Of a DNA stretch of 60,490 nt, positions 18,910 to 33,630 are shown one piece after another. The notes under the pieces are model-generated. The model did no database searches, was not told where the DNA came from, and worked only from the letters and a program-made list of their open reading frames with translations. The first letter of the stretch is position 1, and each line of letters opens with the position of its first letter. The stretch covers positions 1 through 60,490 of the forward strand of contig NZ_MSTI01000015.1 in assembly GCF_001949125.1 (NCBI RefSeq), given 5' to 3'. The translations under genes were made by a program, and so were the position numbers. Origin of the DNA: Deinococcus marmoris. Lineage in GTDB: Bacteria; Deinococcota; Deinococci; Deinococcales; Deinococcaceae.

Positions 18910-19725
18910 TCAGTCCGTGTTCCCCTCCACCCGGTCTGCCCCCGAATACACCGTGAGCCGCCCTTCGCGGGTAAAGCCGCAGAGGGTGACCCCGAAGACG
19001 GCTGCCGTATCCACCGCGAGACTGGTGGCCGCGCCCACCGCCACAACCACCCCAATTCCGGCAGTCACGGCTTTCTGCACGATCTCGAAGCCCGCACGGC
19101 TGCTGACGACCAGCACATGGTCAGTCAGAGGCAGGCCGGGTCCCTGGGACCCCACCAGCTTGTCCACGGCGTTGTGCCGCCCGACGTCCTCGCGGGAACA
19201 CAGGAAAGTGCCCGCCCAGGTGAACAGCGCCGCGCCGTGCATCCCGCCGGTGTCCCGGAACCCGGTCTGGGTCTCGCGCAGCCGCTCCGGCAGACCCGCC
19301 AGCAGGGCGGCGCTGATCGGCCCGGCTGTCCAGACTGGGGCAGCGGCCCGGCTCAGGAGTTGCTCGACGCTGCCCGAGCCGCACACTCCGCACGCACTCG
19401 ACGATACGGCCAGCCTGGCCCCCGCCGCCAGCCGCTCATGCTCGGGGGTGTGCAGGTGCCAGACGTTGGCGTTCTCTGGATCGACGCCGAGCGTGAACTC
19501 CCGTGGCCATAGACCTTCGGACACCAGCCAGCCCAGCAACAGTTCGCGGTCATGGCCGGGCGTTCGCATCAACACGCCCAGCGGCAGTTCGCGGTCCGGG
19601 GTATGCAGGCGCAGCTCCAGCGGCTCCTCGACGGCGACGGCGTCCTCACGGCCCGCCCACCGCTCATCCCGGTACAGCCGGACAGGCAGGTGAACAACGC
19701 CCTGTGCAATTACCTGTGCATCCAC
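18910..19725 (-). CDS. fdhD: FdhD, sulfur carrier for formate dehydrogenase
   Basis: A 271-aa sulfurtransferase that passes sulfur from a cysteine desulfurase to the bis-MGD cofactor, which formate dehydrogenase needs for activity. The key CxxC is in SSSACGVCGSGS. Other family marks are the early VEEPLELRL strand, RTPGHDRELLLGWL, the FTREGRLTVYSG C-terminus, and SREDVGRHNAVDKL. The start is GTG at 19725, 20 nt after the upstream stop. It belongs to the formate dehydrogenase operon. Confidence 0.93.
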   Translation of the reverse strand: MDAQVIAQGVVHLPVRLYRDERWAGREDAVAVEEPLELRLHTPDRELPLGVLMRTPGHDRELLLGWLVSEGLWPREFTLGVDPENANVWHLHTPEHERLAAGARLAVSSSACGVCGSGSVEQLLSRAAAPVWTAGPISAALLAGLPERLRETQTGFRDTGGMHGAALFTWAGTFLCSREDVGRHNAVDKLVGSQGPGLPLTDHVLVVSSRAGFEIVQKAVTAGIGVVVAVGAATSLAVDTAAVFGVTLCGFTREGRLTVYSGADRVEGNTD

Positions 19726-19745
19726 CCTCCCGCCGTCTGCATCGT

Positions 19746-20249
19746 TCAGCGGCCCACCTCGGCCTGATTGGCGGTCTTGACGGTGTCGCCGTTGGCCTCA
19801 CGCAGCGCCCGGCCCGCGCCCTTCAGAACCGCCATCAGCGCGCCCAGGGCCACCTGCACGTCCCGGTCTTTCAGCAGGCCCAGCAGTTCGCCCAGGCCGA
19901 TGCCCTTCCCAGCGGCGACGTGCCGCGCGCCCTCGTTTACGCCAGTCGTCACGGCCTGCCCCAGGACGCTGACCTCGCGTGGGTCCAGGGCCGAGAGCGT
20001 CTTGCCCAGCTCCGTGACATTCCGCAGCAGGGTGGTGCCGCTTTCCCCGCCAGTGATGTGCAGCAGGGCCGCGATCAGGCCCTCGCCGCCGCGCACGGTC
20101 TTGCCCAGCACGTCCAGCACCCCATGCTCGTGCAGTTGCCGCAGCAGGTACAGGCCCTCTTCCAGCGCGGCGGTCGAGTCCTCGACGCCCGAGTGCAGGC
20201 GTTCCTGCGGCGTCGGTTCGCGGGGGGTGAAATCAAGCGCCTTGGCCAT
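19746..20249 (-). CDS. DUF1641 protein of the formate dehydrogenase operon
   Basis: A 167-aa helical, soluble protein. The pattern GLYLLRQLHEHGVLDVLGK and the late GLGELLGLLKDRDVQVALGALMAVLK match DUF1641, a family regularly encoded beside single-subunit formate dehydrogenases (YrhD in Bacillus). Its exact job is not known; accessory or membrane-linking subunit is the usual guess. AAGGAG lies 6 nt before the ATG. It sits between the dehydrogenase and fdhD. Confidence 0.8.
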   Translation of the reverse strand: MAKALDFTPREPTPQERLHSGVEDSTAALEEGLYLLRQLHEHGVLDVLGKTVRGGEGLIAALLHITGGESGTTLLRNVTELGKTLSALDPREVSVLGQAVTTGVNEGARHVAAGKGIGLGELLGLLKDRDVQVALGALMAVLKGAGRALREANGDTVKTANQAEVGR

Positions 20250-20309
20250 GACAGCTCCTTACGTTGGGAAACATCAGTCTTGTGGAAAATCTCGGTGTGG
20301 TAGAGAACA

Positions 20310-23381
<3,072 letters not shown>

Positions 23382-23396
23382 GATTGAAAGCCTCCC

Positions 23397-23480
23397 TGCA
23401 CTGTCGAAGCTGTATTGCCAAATCTGTATTGCCAAATCTGTACTGCCGAAGCTGTACTGCTGAGCTTGCGCTGCTGAAAC
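23397..23480 (-). repeat. 14-nt tandem repeat array in the formate dehydrogenase leader
   Basis: On the coding strand six units follow the consensus GCTTCGGCAGTACA: one diverged 15-nt unit, one 13-nt unit, then four of 14 nt, two of which (GATTTGGCAATACA) are identical. The last unit abuts the GGGAGG ribosome site. The array falls in the 5' untranslated or promoter region, so it may be a multi-site operator, a translation-control element, or a length-variable switch. Confidence 0.8.
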
Positions 23481-23664
23481 CGCACCGTAAAACTGTGCTG
23501 CCTGACTGCGCCGATTTGTGAACCCCAGGAGTATAGGAGGTGGCACGCGAGAAAAGATGGCTCCCAGATTACGGAAACCCTATCTTTTGACTGCTCTCCT
23601 GACTGCCTGCCGATGGTGTCTCCCGCGCTGTTTCGGGACGCATGCAGGCGGCAGAATAGGGGCG

Positions 23665-24261
23665 ATGCCCGGTCCCGCCCTGCTGACACCGCCCAATTCC
23701 GAGCTGCCCACGCCCAGGGCCACCGCCGCCGAATTGACGCGGCTGGCGTACAGCGTCACCGCGCCGCACCTGCTGGAAGCCGTCGCCCGCCATCCCAACA
23801 CCCCCGTCACGCTGCTGGGCGAACTGGCCGCACGTTACCCGGAAGCCGTGCTGGACAACCCGGCCTTGCCGTTGCTGCGGCTGGCGCACGGGCAGCAGAT
23901 CAGAATGTGGACCGGACTGGCCGTGTCACGGCTGGCGGCGGTGGACGCGGCCCCGGAGTGGGTGCAGGAGCTGGCGATGCGCCATCCCGAACCGCAGGCC
24001 CGCTGGGCGGTGGCCGGGCGGGCGCGGCTGAGTCAGGAGCGGCTGGGGCAGTTGGCGGGGCGGGGCGAATGGCAGTTGCGCGCGGCGGTGGCGCAACATC
24101 CTGACCTGAACGCCGAACTGATCGAGCGACTGTCCACAGACGCCGAGTACAGCGTGCGGCTCTCCCTCGCCACCCGGTCTGATCTGCCGCCCGAAGTTCT
24201 GAATCACCTGCGGAAAGACCCGCACCCGCTGATCCGCCGCCGCCTTCAGATGGGGCGCTAG
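23665..24261 (+). CDS. Leucine-rich repeat variant (LRV)-like protein
   Basis: A 198-aa all-helical protein built from roughly 23-residue units: [25 protein letters not shown], then [21 protein letters not shown], and [21 protein letters not shown]. This A-xHPxxP/L pattern is the LRV solenoid, a protein-interaction scaffold first seen in Azotobacter. No enzyme motif is visible. The ATG at 23665 follows a Pro-rich tail start. Its stop codon forms part of the next gene's -10 box, so the two genes are tightly packed. Partner unknown. Confidence 0.65.
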   Translation: MPGPALLTPPNSELPTPRATAAELTRLAYSVTAPHLLEAVARHPNTPVTLLGELAARYPEAVLDNPALPLLRLAHGQQIRMWTGLAVSRLAAVDAAPEWVQELAMRHPEPQARWAVAGRARLSQERLGQLAGRGEWQLRAAVAQHPDLNAELIERLSTDAEYSVRLSLATRSDLPPEVLNHLRKDPHPLIRRRLQMGR

Positions 24262-24264
24262 GCT
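24259..24264 (+). promoter_or_regulatory. -10 box TAGGCT for the exonuclease
   Basis: TAGGCT begins in the TAG stop of the preceding gene and ends 7 nt before the ATG at 24272. Confidence 0.5.
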
Positions 24265-24271
24265 GCTTCCC

Positions 24272-24841
24272 ATGTCTCTGACCCTGCGCCAGCCGATCAT
24301 CTTTCTGGACGTGGAAACCGGTGGGCGTGACCCGGCCCGGCACCCGCTGCTGACCATCGGCGCGGTGACGCTGGGCGAGGACGGCCAGATTTCGCGCCCT
24401 ATCCATCTGCTGGTCAAGCACCGCGAATACTGCGTGGAACCGGGTGCGCTGGAAGTGACGGGCATCGACATCCTGGAACATGACCGCGCCGCCCAGCCGC
24501 CGGAAGCCGTGGCCGACGCCCTGCGCGAGTACGCCGCCGGGGTGGGCCGCGTGATGCTGGGCGGGCATAACTTCAACTTCGATCTGCGCTTCCTGCGCCC
24601 CCTACTGCCCGATCTCCGCAAGGTGTTCAGGAGCGGACATGTGGACACCAAATTGACTGCCCAGTTCCTGATCCACGCCGGGGTGCTGCCCCACCAGATC
24701 GGCACACCGCTTTCCCAGCTCACAGAACATTTTGGGATCGAATACACGGCCCATGACGCACTGGAAGACGCCACCGCGACGGCCAGTGTCTACGTGGAAT
24801 TGCTGCGGCTGGTGGGGGCTGGGCGCGGGGCTTCCACCTAG
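24272..24841 (+). CDS. DEDDh 3'-5' exonuclease (DnaQ/RNase T-like)
   Basis: A 189-aa single-domain exonuclease. ExoI is FLDVETGG (Asp and Glu), ExoII is [10 protein letters not shown] (Asp), and ExoIII is [10 protein letters not shown] (His and Asp), so all five DEDDh residues are present and it should be active with two metal ions. It could proofread, trim RNA ends or act in repair; it lacks the extra domains of DNA polymerase III epsilon. TAGGCT precedes the start with 7 nt spacing. Confidence 0.88.
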   Translation: MSLTLRQPIIFLDVETGGRDPARHPLLTIGAVTLGEDGQISRPIHLLVKHREYCVEPGALEVTGIDILEHDRAAQPPEAVADALREYAAGVGRVMLGGHNFNFDLRFLRPLLPDLRKVFRSGHVDTKLTAQFLIHAGVLPHQIGTPLSQLTEHFGIEYTAHDALEDATATASVYVELLRLVGAGRGAST

Positions 24842-24922
24842 CCCTCCGGGTGCCTGACCGGGGCCTGACGGCGCATGTGAAGCGGCTGTGAAGGGCTTCA
24901 TTCCGCTCAGGAAACAGCGTGC

Positions 24923-24928
24923 TAGTTT
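24923..24928 (+). promoter_or_regulatory. -10 box TAGTTT for the first OmpH-like gene
   Basis: TAGTTT ends 7 nt before the ATG at 24936; leaderless layout. Confidence 0.6.
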
Positions 24929-24935
24929 TCGTTTC

Positions 24936-25427
<492 letters not shown>

Positions 25428-25451
25428 TCCCCCGCTCCGGCTGAGAAAACG

Positions 25452-25479
25452 CCCCGCATGCTCAGGCGCGGGGTTTTTT
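25452..25479 (+). terminator. Rho-independent terminator after OmpH-like copy 1
   Basis: CCCCGC and GCGGGG arms close a 10-nt loop and are followed by TTTTTT. Confidence 0.88.
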
Positions 25480-25519
25480 CATGGCCCCCGCAAAGTGCCT
25501 GACCGTTGGAGGTTGTCCC

Positions 25520-25993
25520 TTGAATAAATTCCTGATCCTTTTCCCCCTGGCCCTGCTGGCCACGGTCCCCCACGCCCAGGGGGCCAAGAACCGTGTCGGC
25601 CTGATCGACGTGCAGGCCGCCGTCAAGGCGCTGCCCGCCAGCAAGGCGTACCTGGACCTCTCGGCCCGTGTGGACGCGGACCTGAAAGACAAGCGCAGCA
25701 AGATCGACGGTCTGGCGGCCAAAGCCGGGGCCACGGGGAGCGCGGCAGACCGCAAGGCACTGACCGACGCCCAGAAGGCGTACAGCACCGCCCAGAGCGG
25801 CTACAGCGGACGAATTGCCACGGCCTTCCAGCCGCTGGCCGTCAAGGTGAACGCGGCGGTGGCCCAGGTGGCCAAGGCCAACGGCTACAGCGTGGTCATG
25901 GACCGGCAGATCGCCGCCCAGAACCGGCTGATCATCTATGCCAACACCAGCACCACGGACCTGACCCCCGCCGTCATCAAAGCCCTGAAGTAG
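25520..25993 (+). CDS. OmpH/Skp-family periplasmic chaperone-like protein (copy 2)
   Basis: A 157-aa paralogue of the preceding gene with signal peptide [20 protein letters not shown], the [15 protein letters not shown] opening, a coiled coil and the [21 protein letters not shown] closing strand. The start is TTG at 25520: GGAGG ends 7 nt before it and the signal peptide begins immediately. An in-frame ATG at 25481 would put 13 ill-fitting residues ahead of the signal. It follows copy 1 after a terminator but could use read-through or its own promoter. A second terminator follows at 26022. Confidence 0.85.
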   Translation: MNKFLILFPLALLATVPHAQGAKNRVGLIDVQAAVKALPASKAYLDLSARVDADLKDKRSKIDGLAAKAGATGSAADRKALTDAQKAYSTAQSGYSGRIATAFQPLAVKVNAAVAQVAKANGYSVVMDRQIAAQNRLIIYANTSTTDLTPAVIKALK

Positions 25994-26021
25994 TTCCGCC
26001 CTTTTCAGTATCTGCCCGGAG

Positions 26022-26044
26022 GCACGTCCCAGACGTGCTTTTTT
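26022..26044 (+). terminator. Rho-independent terminator after OmpH-like copy 2
   Basis: GCACGTC and GACGTGC arms with a 3-nt loop, followed by TTTTTT. Confidence 0.9.
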
Positions 26045-26191
26045 CGTTGCCTGTCGCAGTCCTGCTCCGGGCCTGTTCCCCACAGAGTGTACGCGCACGT
26101 CTACTATGAACGCTGACGTATTTGACCAGAGGCGGGCGACATGGAAGCATGGACGCCTCAGCACCACGCACAACTCAAGGAGGCTCCAAAC

Positions 26192-28271
<2,080 letters not shown>

Positions 28272-28273
<2 letters not shown>

Positions 28274-28395
28274 CCCCTCAGTCTGCTTTGCAGCCAGCTC
28301 CCCTTAAAGGGAGCCGAGAGACCGCTGCTGGCCGGGCAATTCCGCAACTCTTGCCTCCCTTCTAAGGGGAGGTGGCCCGAAGGGCCGGAGGGGTT
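28272..28395 (+). repeat. Dispersed intergenic repeat, copy 2 (short subtype)
   Basis: About 124 bp between AACCCCTC and GAGGGGTT, with the same internal blocks as copy 1 (GTCTGCT, CAGCCAGCTCCCCT, TTGCCTCCCTTCTAAGGGGA) and without the 21-nt extra block. Its first two bases are the last two of the fadB-like stop codon TAA, and the small ORF at 28401 starts 6 nt after it. Confidence 0.88.
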
Positions 28396-28400
28396 CAACC

Positions 28401-28589
28401 GTGGGAGCTATCAAGCAAACTCTGAATCTCTCTGAGGTTGAACTCGCCCAGCGCATCGGCAGCCGCTGCTCGGCGGTCAATCGCCTCGTCAACCCATTTT
28501 ACTGGGGCCATTCGCTGGACGTGCTGCGGTGCGTGGCGGAGACATTGGACGCTGAGGTTCAGGTCAAGTTTGCGGCGAAGGCGTCTTGA
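28401..28589 (+). CDS. Small helix-turn-helix protein, probably a remnant
   Basis: A 62-aa ORF starting with GTG. The stretch LNLSEVELAQRIGSRCSAVNRLVNP reads as an Xre/HicB-type helix-turn-helix, followed by a helix and a final strand (AEVQVKFAA). Comparable domains normally form the C-terminal part of antitoxins. There is no ribosome site, and the repeat ends just before the start, so the N-terminal part may have been lost when the repeat arrived. No toxin is seen beside it. Confidence 0.45.
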   Translation: MGAIKQTLNLSEVELAQRIGSRCSAVNRLVNPFYWGHSLDVLRCVAETLDAEVQVKFAAKAS

Positions 28590-28613
28590 TTCGGTGCCGG
28601 CCATTCTCTGTAA

Positions 28614-28847
28614 ATGCGGAACGAAGTTAAGTTGGGCCAAATACCGAACCCGATTGAATGGCTTATGGTTTCAGACGAGACTTTTGACACGCTGACAGAC
28701 GCGGAAACAGACAGTTTATCCGCCGATGCCCTTCACAATCAGATGAAGCATTTGCTTCTTTGCCCTCACTGCGGAAGGTTATGGGTGTTCTGGAATGGTT
28801 TTTCCAGCGATCCGCAAGTTTTTCTACCTGAAGCCAACGAGTCATAA
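28614..28847 (+). CDS. Hypothetical protein with CxxC knuckle, 77 aa
   Basis: Not recognised. Polar and acidic N-terminal half, then LLLCPHCGRLWVFWNGF, a single zinc-knuckle-like CPHCG, and an acidic tail. One CxxC alone would need a second molecule or other ligands to bind zinc. No good ribosome site is present; CATTCT lies 6 nt before the ATG. GC content is lower than in the flanking fad genes, suggesting insertion between them. Confidence 0.5.
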   Translation: MRNEVKLGQIPNPIEWLMVSDETFDTLTDAETDSLSADALHNQMKHLLLCPHCGRLWVFWNGFSSDPQVFLPEANES

Positions 28848-28874
28848 ACCCTCATCCTCAAAGGAGTTCCCCAC

Positions 28875-30056
28875 ATGCCCGAAGCAGTCATCGTTTCCAC
28901 CGCCCGCACCCCCATCGGCAAGGCTTACCGGGGTTTCCTCAACAACACGCACGGTTCTGATCTGGGCGCGCACGCCGTTATGCACGCCGTTCAGCGGGCC
29001 GGAATTGATCCCGCCGAGATTGAGGACGTCATCATGGGTTCGGGCAACCCCGAGGGCGCAACCGGCAGCAACATCGCCCGCCAGATCGCCCTGCGCGCCG
29101 GGCTGCCCGTCAGCGTGGCGGGCGTGACCGTCAACCGCTTTTGCTCCAGCGGCCTGAACACCATTGCGCTGGCGGCCAACCACGTCATGGCTGGACAGGG
29201 CGAGATTTTCGTGGCGGGCGGCCTGGAAAGCATCAGCCTGACCCAGAACGAACACGCCAACAAGTTCCATCTGCGCGGCGAGTGGCTGATGGAACACAAG
29301 CCCGACATCTACATGCCCATGCTGCAAACGGCAGAAGTTGTCTCTAAACGGTATGGCGTGTCGCGGGAGGCGCAGGACGAGTACGCCCTGAGAAGCCAGC
29401 AGCGCACGGCGGCGGCCCAGGAAGCCGGGAAGTTTGACCACGAGATCGTCCCCATGACCGCCACCATGAAGGTGCAGGACAAGGCGACGGGCGAGATTTC
29501 CGATCAGGAAGTGACCCGCAAGCTGGACGAGGGCAACCGCCCGGAAACCACGCTGGAAGGCTTGCAGAAGCTTAAGCCTGTCATTGAGGGCGGCGTGATC
29601 ACGGCGGGCAACGCTTCGCAACTGTCAGACGGCGCGGCGGCGGTGGTGGTCATGGACGCCGACATGGCCCGCGAGCGCGGCCTGCAACCGCTGGGGCTGT
29701 TCAAGGGCTTCGCCGTGGCCGGATGCGAACCCGACGAAATGGGCATCGGCCCGATTTACGCCGTGCCGAAGTTGTTGAAGCGCCACGGCCTGACCGTGGA
29801 CGACATTGACCTGTGGGAGCTGAACGAGGCGTTCGCTGTGCAGGCGCTGTACTGCCGCGATCAACTGGGCATTGACCCGGAGAAGTACAACGTCAACGGC
29901 GGCAGCATCAGCATCGGCCACCCATACGGCATGAGCGGCGCACGCCTGACCGGCCACATTCTGCTGGAAGGCAAACGCCGGGGCGCAAAGCATGTGGTGG
30001 TGACCATGTGCGTGGGCGGCGGTATGGGCGCGGCGGGACTGTTCGAGGTGTTGTAA
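28875..30056 (+). CDS. fadA: Acetyl-CoA C-acyltransferase (thiolase)
   Basis: A 393-aa thiolase for the last step of beta-oxidation, 3-ketoacyl-CoA plus CoA to acetyl-CoA and a shortened acyl-CoA. Nucleophile C90 in [10 protein letters not shown]349 in the [10 protein letters not shown] loop and C379 in [10 protein letters not shown] are all present, with the [11 protein letters not shown] motif. AAAGGAG lies before ATG 28875. It pairs functionally with the hydratase/dehydrogenase gene 600 nt upstream. A degradative thiolase is more likely than a biosynthetic one because of that neighbour. Confidence 0.92.
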   Translation: MPEAVIVSTARTPIGKAYRGFLNNTHGSDLGAHAVMHAVQRAGIDPAEIEDVIMGSGNPEGATGSNIARQIALRAGLPVSVAGVTVNRFCSSGLNTIALAANHVMAGQGEIFVAGGLESISLTQNEHANKFHLRGEWLMEHKPDIYMPMLQTAEVVSKRYGVSREAQDEYALRSQQRTAAAQEAGKFDHEIVPMTATMKVQDKATGEISDQEVTRKLDEGNRPETTLEGLQKLKPVIEGGVITAGNASQLSDGAAAVVVMDADMARERGLQPLGLFKGFAVAGCEPDEMGIGPIYAVPKLLKRHGLTVDDIDLWELNEAFAVQALYCRDQLGIDPEKYNVNGGSISIGHPYGMSGARLTGHILLEGKRRGAKHVVVTMCVGGGMGAAGLFEVL

Positions 30057-30072
30057 CCGTCTGATCGCTGCT

Positions 30073-30107
30073 GGGCTGTGGGAGGTCTTTTCTGGATCTC
30101 ACAGCCC
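30073..30107 (+). terminator. Hairpin after thiolase
   Basis: GGGCTGTGGGA (30073-30083) pairs with TCTCACAGCCC (30097-30107) with one G-T pair. Only a weak T-rich tract follows, so termination may be partial. Confidence 0.5.
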
Positions 30108-30150
30108 TCCGTGATTTCACTGCCTTTCCTCAATCCCGTGGAGGTTTCCC

Positions 30151-31086
<936 letters not shown>

Positions 31087-31125
31087 GCCTGACCCGTTTG
31101 GACCACAGCCAGATGGGATAGGTCT

Positions 31126-31162
31126 GGGCCAGCCTTCCCCACATCGGAGGGAGGGCTGGCCC
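31126..31162 (+). terminator. Long hairpin after the esterase gene
   Basis: GGGCCAGCC pairs with GGCTGGCCC, extended by TCCC/GGGA; TTCT follows. Likely terminator of the esterase transcript. Confidence 0.6.
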
Positions 31163-31243
31163 TTCTGATGTGCTGACCTCGTCCGGTCCCCGCCTCTTTT
31201 TCAAAACCCATCCCCGGAGGCATTGGCCCCATGTCTCCGCCTC

Positions 31244-31249
31244 TACAAT
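31244..31249 (+). promoter_or_regulatory. -10 box TACAAT for the NIF3-family gene
   Basis: TACAAT ends 6 nt before ATG 31256; leaderless layout and decisive for that start. Confidence 0.65.
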
Positions 31250-31255
31250 GCCCCC

Positions 31256-32041
31256 ATGACCGATTCCTCTCCCCGCAAGTCCCCCGAGGTCAGCCGCGAC
31301 GATCTGGTGCGCTGGCTCAATGACTACCTCAAAATCGACGCCTACCCCGATCCCAGCATGAATGGCCTTCAGATCGAGGGCAACGCCACCATCACCCGTG
31401 TGGCGGCCAGCGTGGACACCAGTATCAAGACCTTGCAGCACGCGGCAGACAGCGGCGCGGACATTCTGCTGGTGCATCACGGCCTGTTCTGGGGCGATCC
31501 GCTGGCGATCACCGGGCCGCACCGCACCCGCCTGCAAACGGCGCTGGCCGCAGACCTGAACCTGTACGCCGCGCACATTCCGCTGGACGCCCACCCCGAA
31601 ATCGGCAACAACGCCATGATCGCCAGAGCGCTGTCGCTGGAAAACATGGAGCCGTTCGGAGACTGGCAGGGCCACAAGATCGGTCTGGCCGGGGACTTGC
31701 CCTTCGAGCAGTCGTTGCAGGACTTTGCGGACCGTGTGCAGAAGCTGACGGGCGAAATCTGTCTGGTTCACGGCGGCGGTCAGCCCACCGTCAAACGCCT
31801 GGGCATCGTCAGCGGCAGCGGCGCAGACCGCATTGCCGAGGCCGCAGCGCTGGGCCTGGATACCCTGCTGACGGGCGAGCCGGAACACAAGCACTTCAAC
31901 GATTCTTTTGAATATGGCGTGAACGTGGTCTTCGCCGGACACTACGAAACGGAAGTGTTCGGCGTCCGCGCCCTGGCCGCCAGAATCGAGGAAGAATTTG
32001 GCCTGCCGTGGCAGTTTCTGCACCATCCGACGGGCCTGTAG
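31256..32041 (+). CDS. NIF3/YbgI family dinuclear metal protein
   Basis: A 261-aa cytoplasmic protein of the Nif3 (DUF34) family, often mislabelled GTP cyclohydrolase I type 2; its true activity is unsettled. Metal-ligand regions are visible: LLVHHGLFW (His-His), AAHIPLDAHP (His and Asp) and AGHYETEVFG (His and Glu). Length fits the short family form without the central insert. The tmk gene begins within 20 nt of its stop, so they form a pair. Confidence 0.88.
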   Translation: MTDSSPRKSPEVSRDDLVRWLNDYLKIDAYPDPSMNGLQIEGNATITRVAASVDTSIKTLQHAADSGADILLVHHGLFWGDPLAITGPHRTRLQTALAADLNLYAAHIPLDAHPEIGNNAMIARALSLENMEPFGDWQGHKIGLAGDLPFEQSLQDFADRVQKLTGEICLVHGGGQPTVKRLGIVSGSGADRIAEAAALGLDTLLTGEPEHKHFNDSFEYGVNVVFAGHYETEVFGVRALAARIEEEFGLPWQFLHHPTGL

Positions 32042-32059
32042 TCGGTGTCCTCGCCACCC

Positions 32060-32701
32060 GTGAGCCAGCCTGATAGGGGCCTCTTCATCTCCTTTGAAGG
32101 CCCGGAAGGCGCAGGCAAAAGCACCCAGATTGCCCACCTGCTGCGGCATCTGGAATCGGAGAGCGTGCCCCACACCGTCACCCGTGAGCCGGGTGGCACC
32201 CCCCTGGGAACGCGCGTGCGGGAGGTGTTGCTGGACCCCGAACTGACCATTGACCCGCTGCCCGAATTCCTGCTCTACAGCGCCAGCCGCGCCCAGCTCG
32301 TTACCAACGTCATTCGCCCAGCCCTCGGCAGGGGAGAGGTGGTGGTCTGTGACCGTTACGCCGATTCCAGTCTGGCGTACCAGGGCTTTGGGCGCGGCCT
32401 GAACGCTGGACTGCTGCGCGGCATCACGGCGGCGGCGACGGGTGGGCTGTGGCCCGATCTGACGGTGTTGCTGGACCTTGACCCCGTTATCGGTCTGGAA
32501 CGGGCAGCGCGGCGCGGCCAGCCAGACCGGTTGGAGCAGGCAGACCTCACTTTCCACCAGCGGCTCAGACAGGGTTTCCTGAAGCTGGCCGAGGCGGAGG
32601 CTGAACGGTTTCTGGTGCTGGACGCCACCCTGGACGAAGCCGATCTGGAAAAAACGATCTGGGAGGCGGTCCAGTCACGCCTCCCAGCCTCAGAAATCTA
32701 G
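32060..32701 (+). CDS. tmk: Thymidylate kinase
   Basis: Phosphorylates dTMP to dTDP for DNA synthesis. About 213 aa. P-loop FEGPEGAGKST near the start, the TREPGGTPLG motif of the nucleotide-binding loop, DRYADSSLAYQG (the DRY motif) and the lid RRGQPDRLEQ are all present. GTG at 32060 puts the P-loop where most relatives have it; GTG at 32045, 3 nt after the previous stop, is the alternative and would add five residues. No clear ribosome site precedes either. Confidence 0.92.
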   Translation: MSQPDRGLFISFEGPEGAGKSTQIAHLLRHLESESVPHTVTREPGGTPLGTRVREVLLDPELTIDPLPEFLLYSASRAQLVTNVIRPALGRGEVVVCDRYADSSLAYQGFGRGLNAGLLRGITAAATGGLWPDLTVLLDLDPVIGLERAARRGQPDRLEQADLTFHQRLRQGFLKLAEAEAERFLVLDATLDEADLEKTIWEAVQSRLPASEI

Positions 32702-32705
32702 AGCC

Positions 32706-33605
32706 TCAGCGTCGGGGCTGAGCGCGCCCGTTCGTGGCTCCCAGTCCAGGCACCTTGACCTCAAAAATCGTCCCCCAGCGCTTGCCGGTCAGCAGCAGCG
32801 TGCCGCGTTCGGGGACGTACGCGATGCCGTTGGGAATGTCGTCGAAGGTCAGGGGCTTGCCCAGTCTGGCGGCGCTGGCGCTGGCCTCGCGGGTCAGGGC
32901 GGACACGTCGATCCAGGCGGTGACCTTGCCCGTCTGCGGGTCGATCCGGGCAATCCGGTCCGTCAGCCAGATATTGGCGTACACGCTTCCCCCGGCGTAT
33001 TCCAGCTCGTTGATGTTCCTGACGGGCTGCCCGCCATCGGTGACGGTCACGCTCCGTTTGACCGCGAAGGTTTTTGGATCGCGCCAGACCAGCGTGGGGG
33101 TGCCGTTGCTCATGATCAGGTCCTTGCCGTTGGTGGTCAGGCCCCAGCCCTCGCCGCCGTAGCGGTAACGCCCGACTTCCTTCAGGGTTCCGGCGTCGAA
33201 GGCGAACGCCAGCCCGTCCTGCCAGGTCAGGTGGTAGGCCACGCCGCCCACCACCGTGACGCCCTCGCCGAAGGCGGTGGACAGCGGCGTGGCCACCCTG
33301 CCCAGCACCTTGCCAGTTTTCAGGTCCACCCGCCGCACGCCGGATTCGCCCACCAGTCCGGTGCTTTCCATGTAGGTGCCGTCTCCCAGGTACTGAAACC
33401 CCTCGGTGAAGGCGGCGCGGTCATGCGGATACCGGTTGACGATGGTGGGGGTCAGGATGGCTGGAACTGAATTGACCGGGGCTGAATTCGCCGGAGCGGC
33501 GCTGGCTGGGGCAGCAGCGGGTGAGGAGGCACGAGGCGTGGACTGGGCCAGGACCGTGTTCAGGGACACGAGACCGAGCAGGGAAAGCAGGAAGACGGCG
33601 CGCAC
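32706..33605 (-). CDS. Glutaminyl-peptide cyclotransferase (plant-type QC)
   Basis: A 299-aa exported protein predicted to turn N-terminal glutamine of peptides into pyroglutamate. Signal peptide FLLSLLGLVSLNTVLAQ is followed by an Ala/Pro-rich linker and a five-bladed beta-propeller: FTEGFQYL, YMESTGLVGESGVRRVDL, NINELEYAGGSVYANIW and FDDIPNGIAYVPE match the papaya-type enzyme. The GTG at 33605 is preceded by TACCAT with 6 nt spacing. It converges with tmk, the two stops only 4 nt apart. Confidence 0.85.
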   Translation of the reverse strand: MRAVFLLSLLGLVSLNTVLAQSTPRASSPAAAPASAAPANSAPVNSVPAILTPTIVNRYPHDRAAFTEGFQYLGDGTYMESTGLVGESGVRRVDLKTGKVLGRVATPLSTAFGEGVTVVGGVAYHLTWQDGLAFAFDAGTLKEVGRYRYGGEGWGLTTNGKDLIMSNGTPTLVWRDPKTFAVKRSVTVTDGGQPVRNINELEYAGGSVYANIWLTDRIARIDPQTGKVTAWIDVSALTREASASAARLGKPLTFDDIPNGIAYVPERGTLLLTGKRWGTIFEVKVPGLGATNGRAQPRR

Positions 33606-33611
33606 AGCTTC

Positions 33612-33617
33612 ATGGTA
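33612..33617 (-). promoter_or_regulatory. -10 box TACCAT for glutaminyl cyclase
   Basis: Minus-strand TACCAT, 6 nt before the GTG at 33605, in the 25-nt gap after queG. Confidence 0.5.
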
Positions 33618-33630
33618 GGCAAGTGGGGCG

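Noticed and set aside
23397..23480. Possible CRISPR array
   Set aside because: Units are contiguous 13-15 nt without unique spacers, and no cas genes are near.
28401..28589. Intact toxin-antitoxin module
   Set aside because: Only a helix-turn-helix-like piece is present; neither flanking small ORF looks like a known toxin, so a module is not supported.
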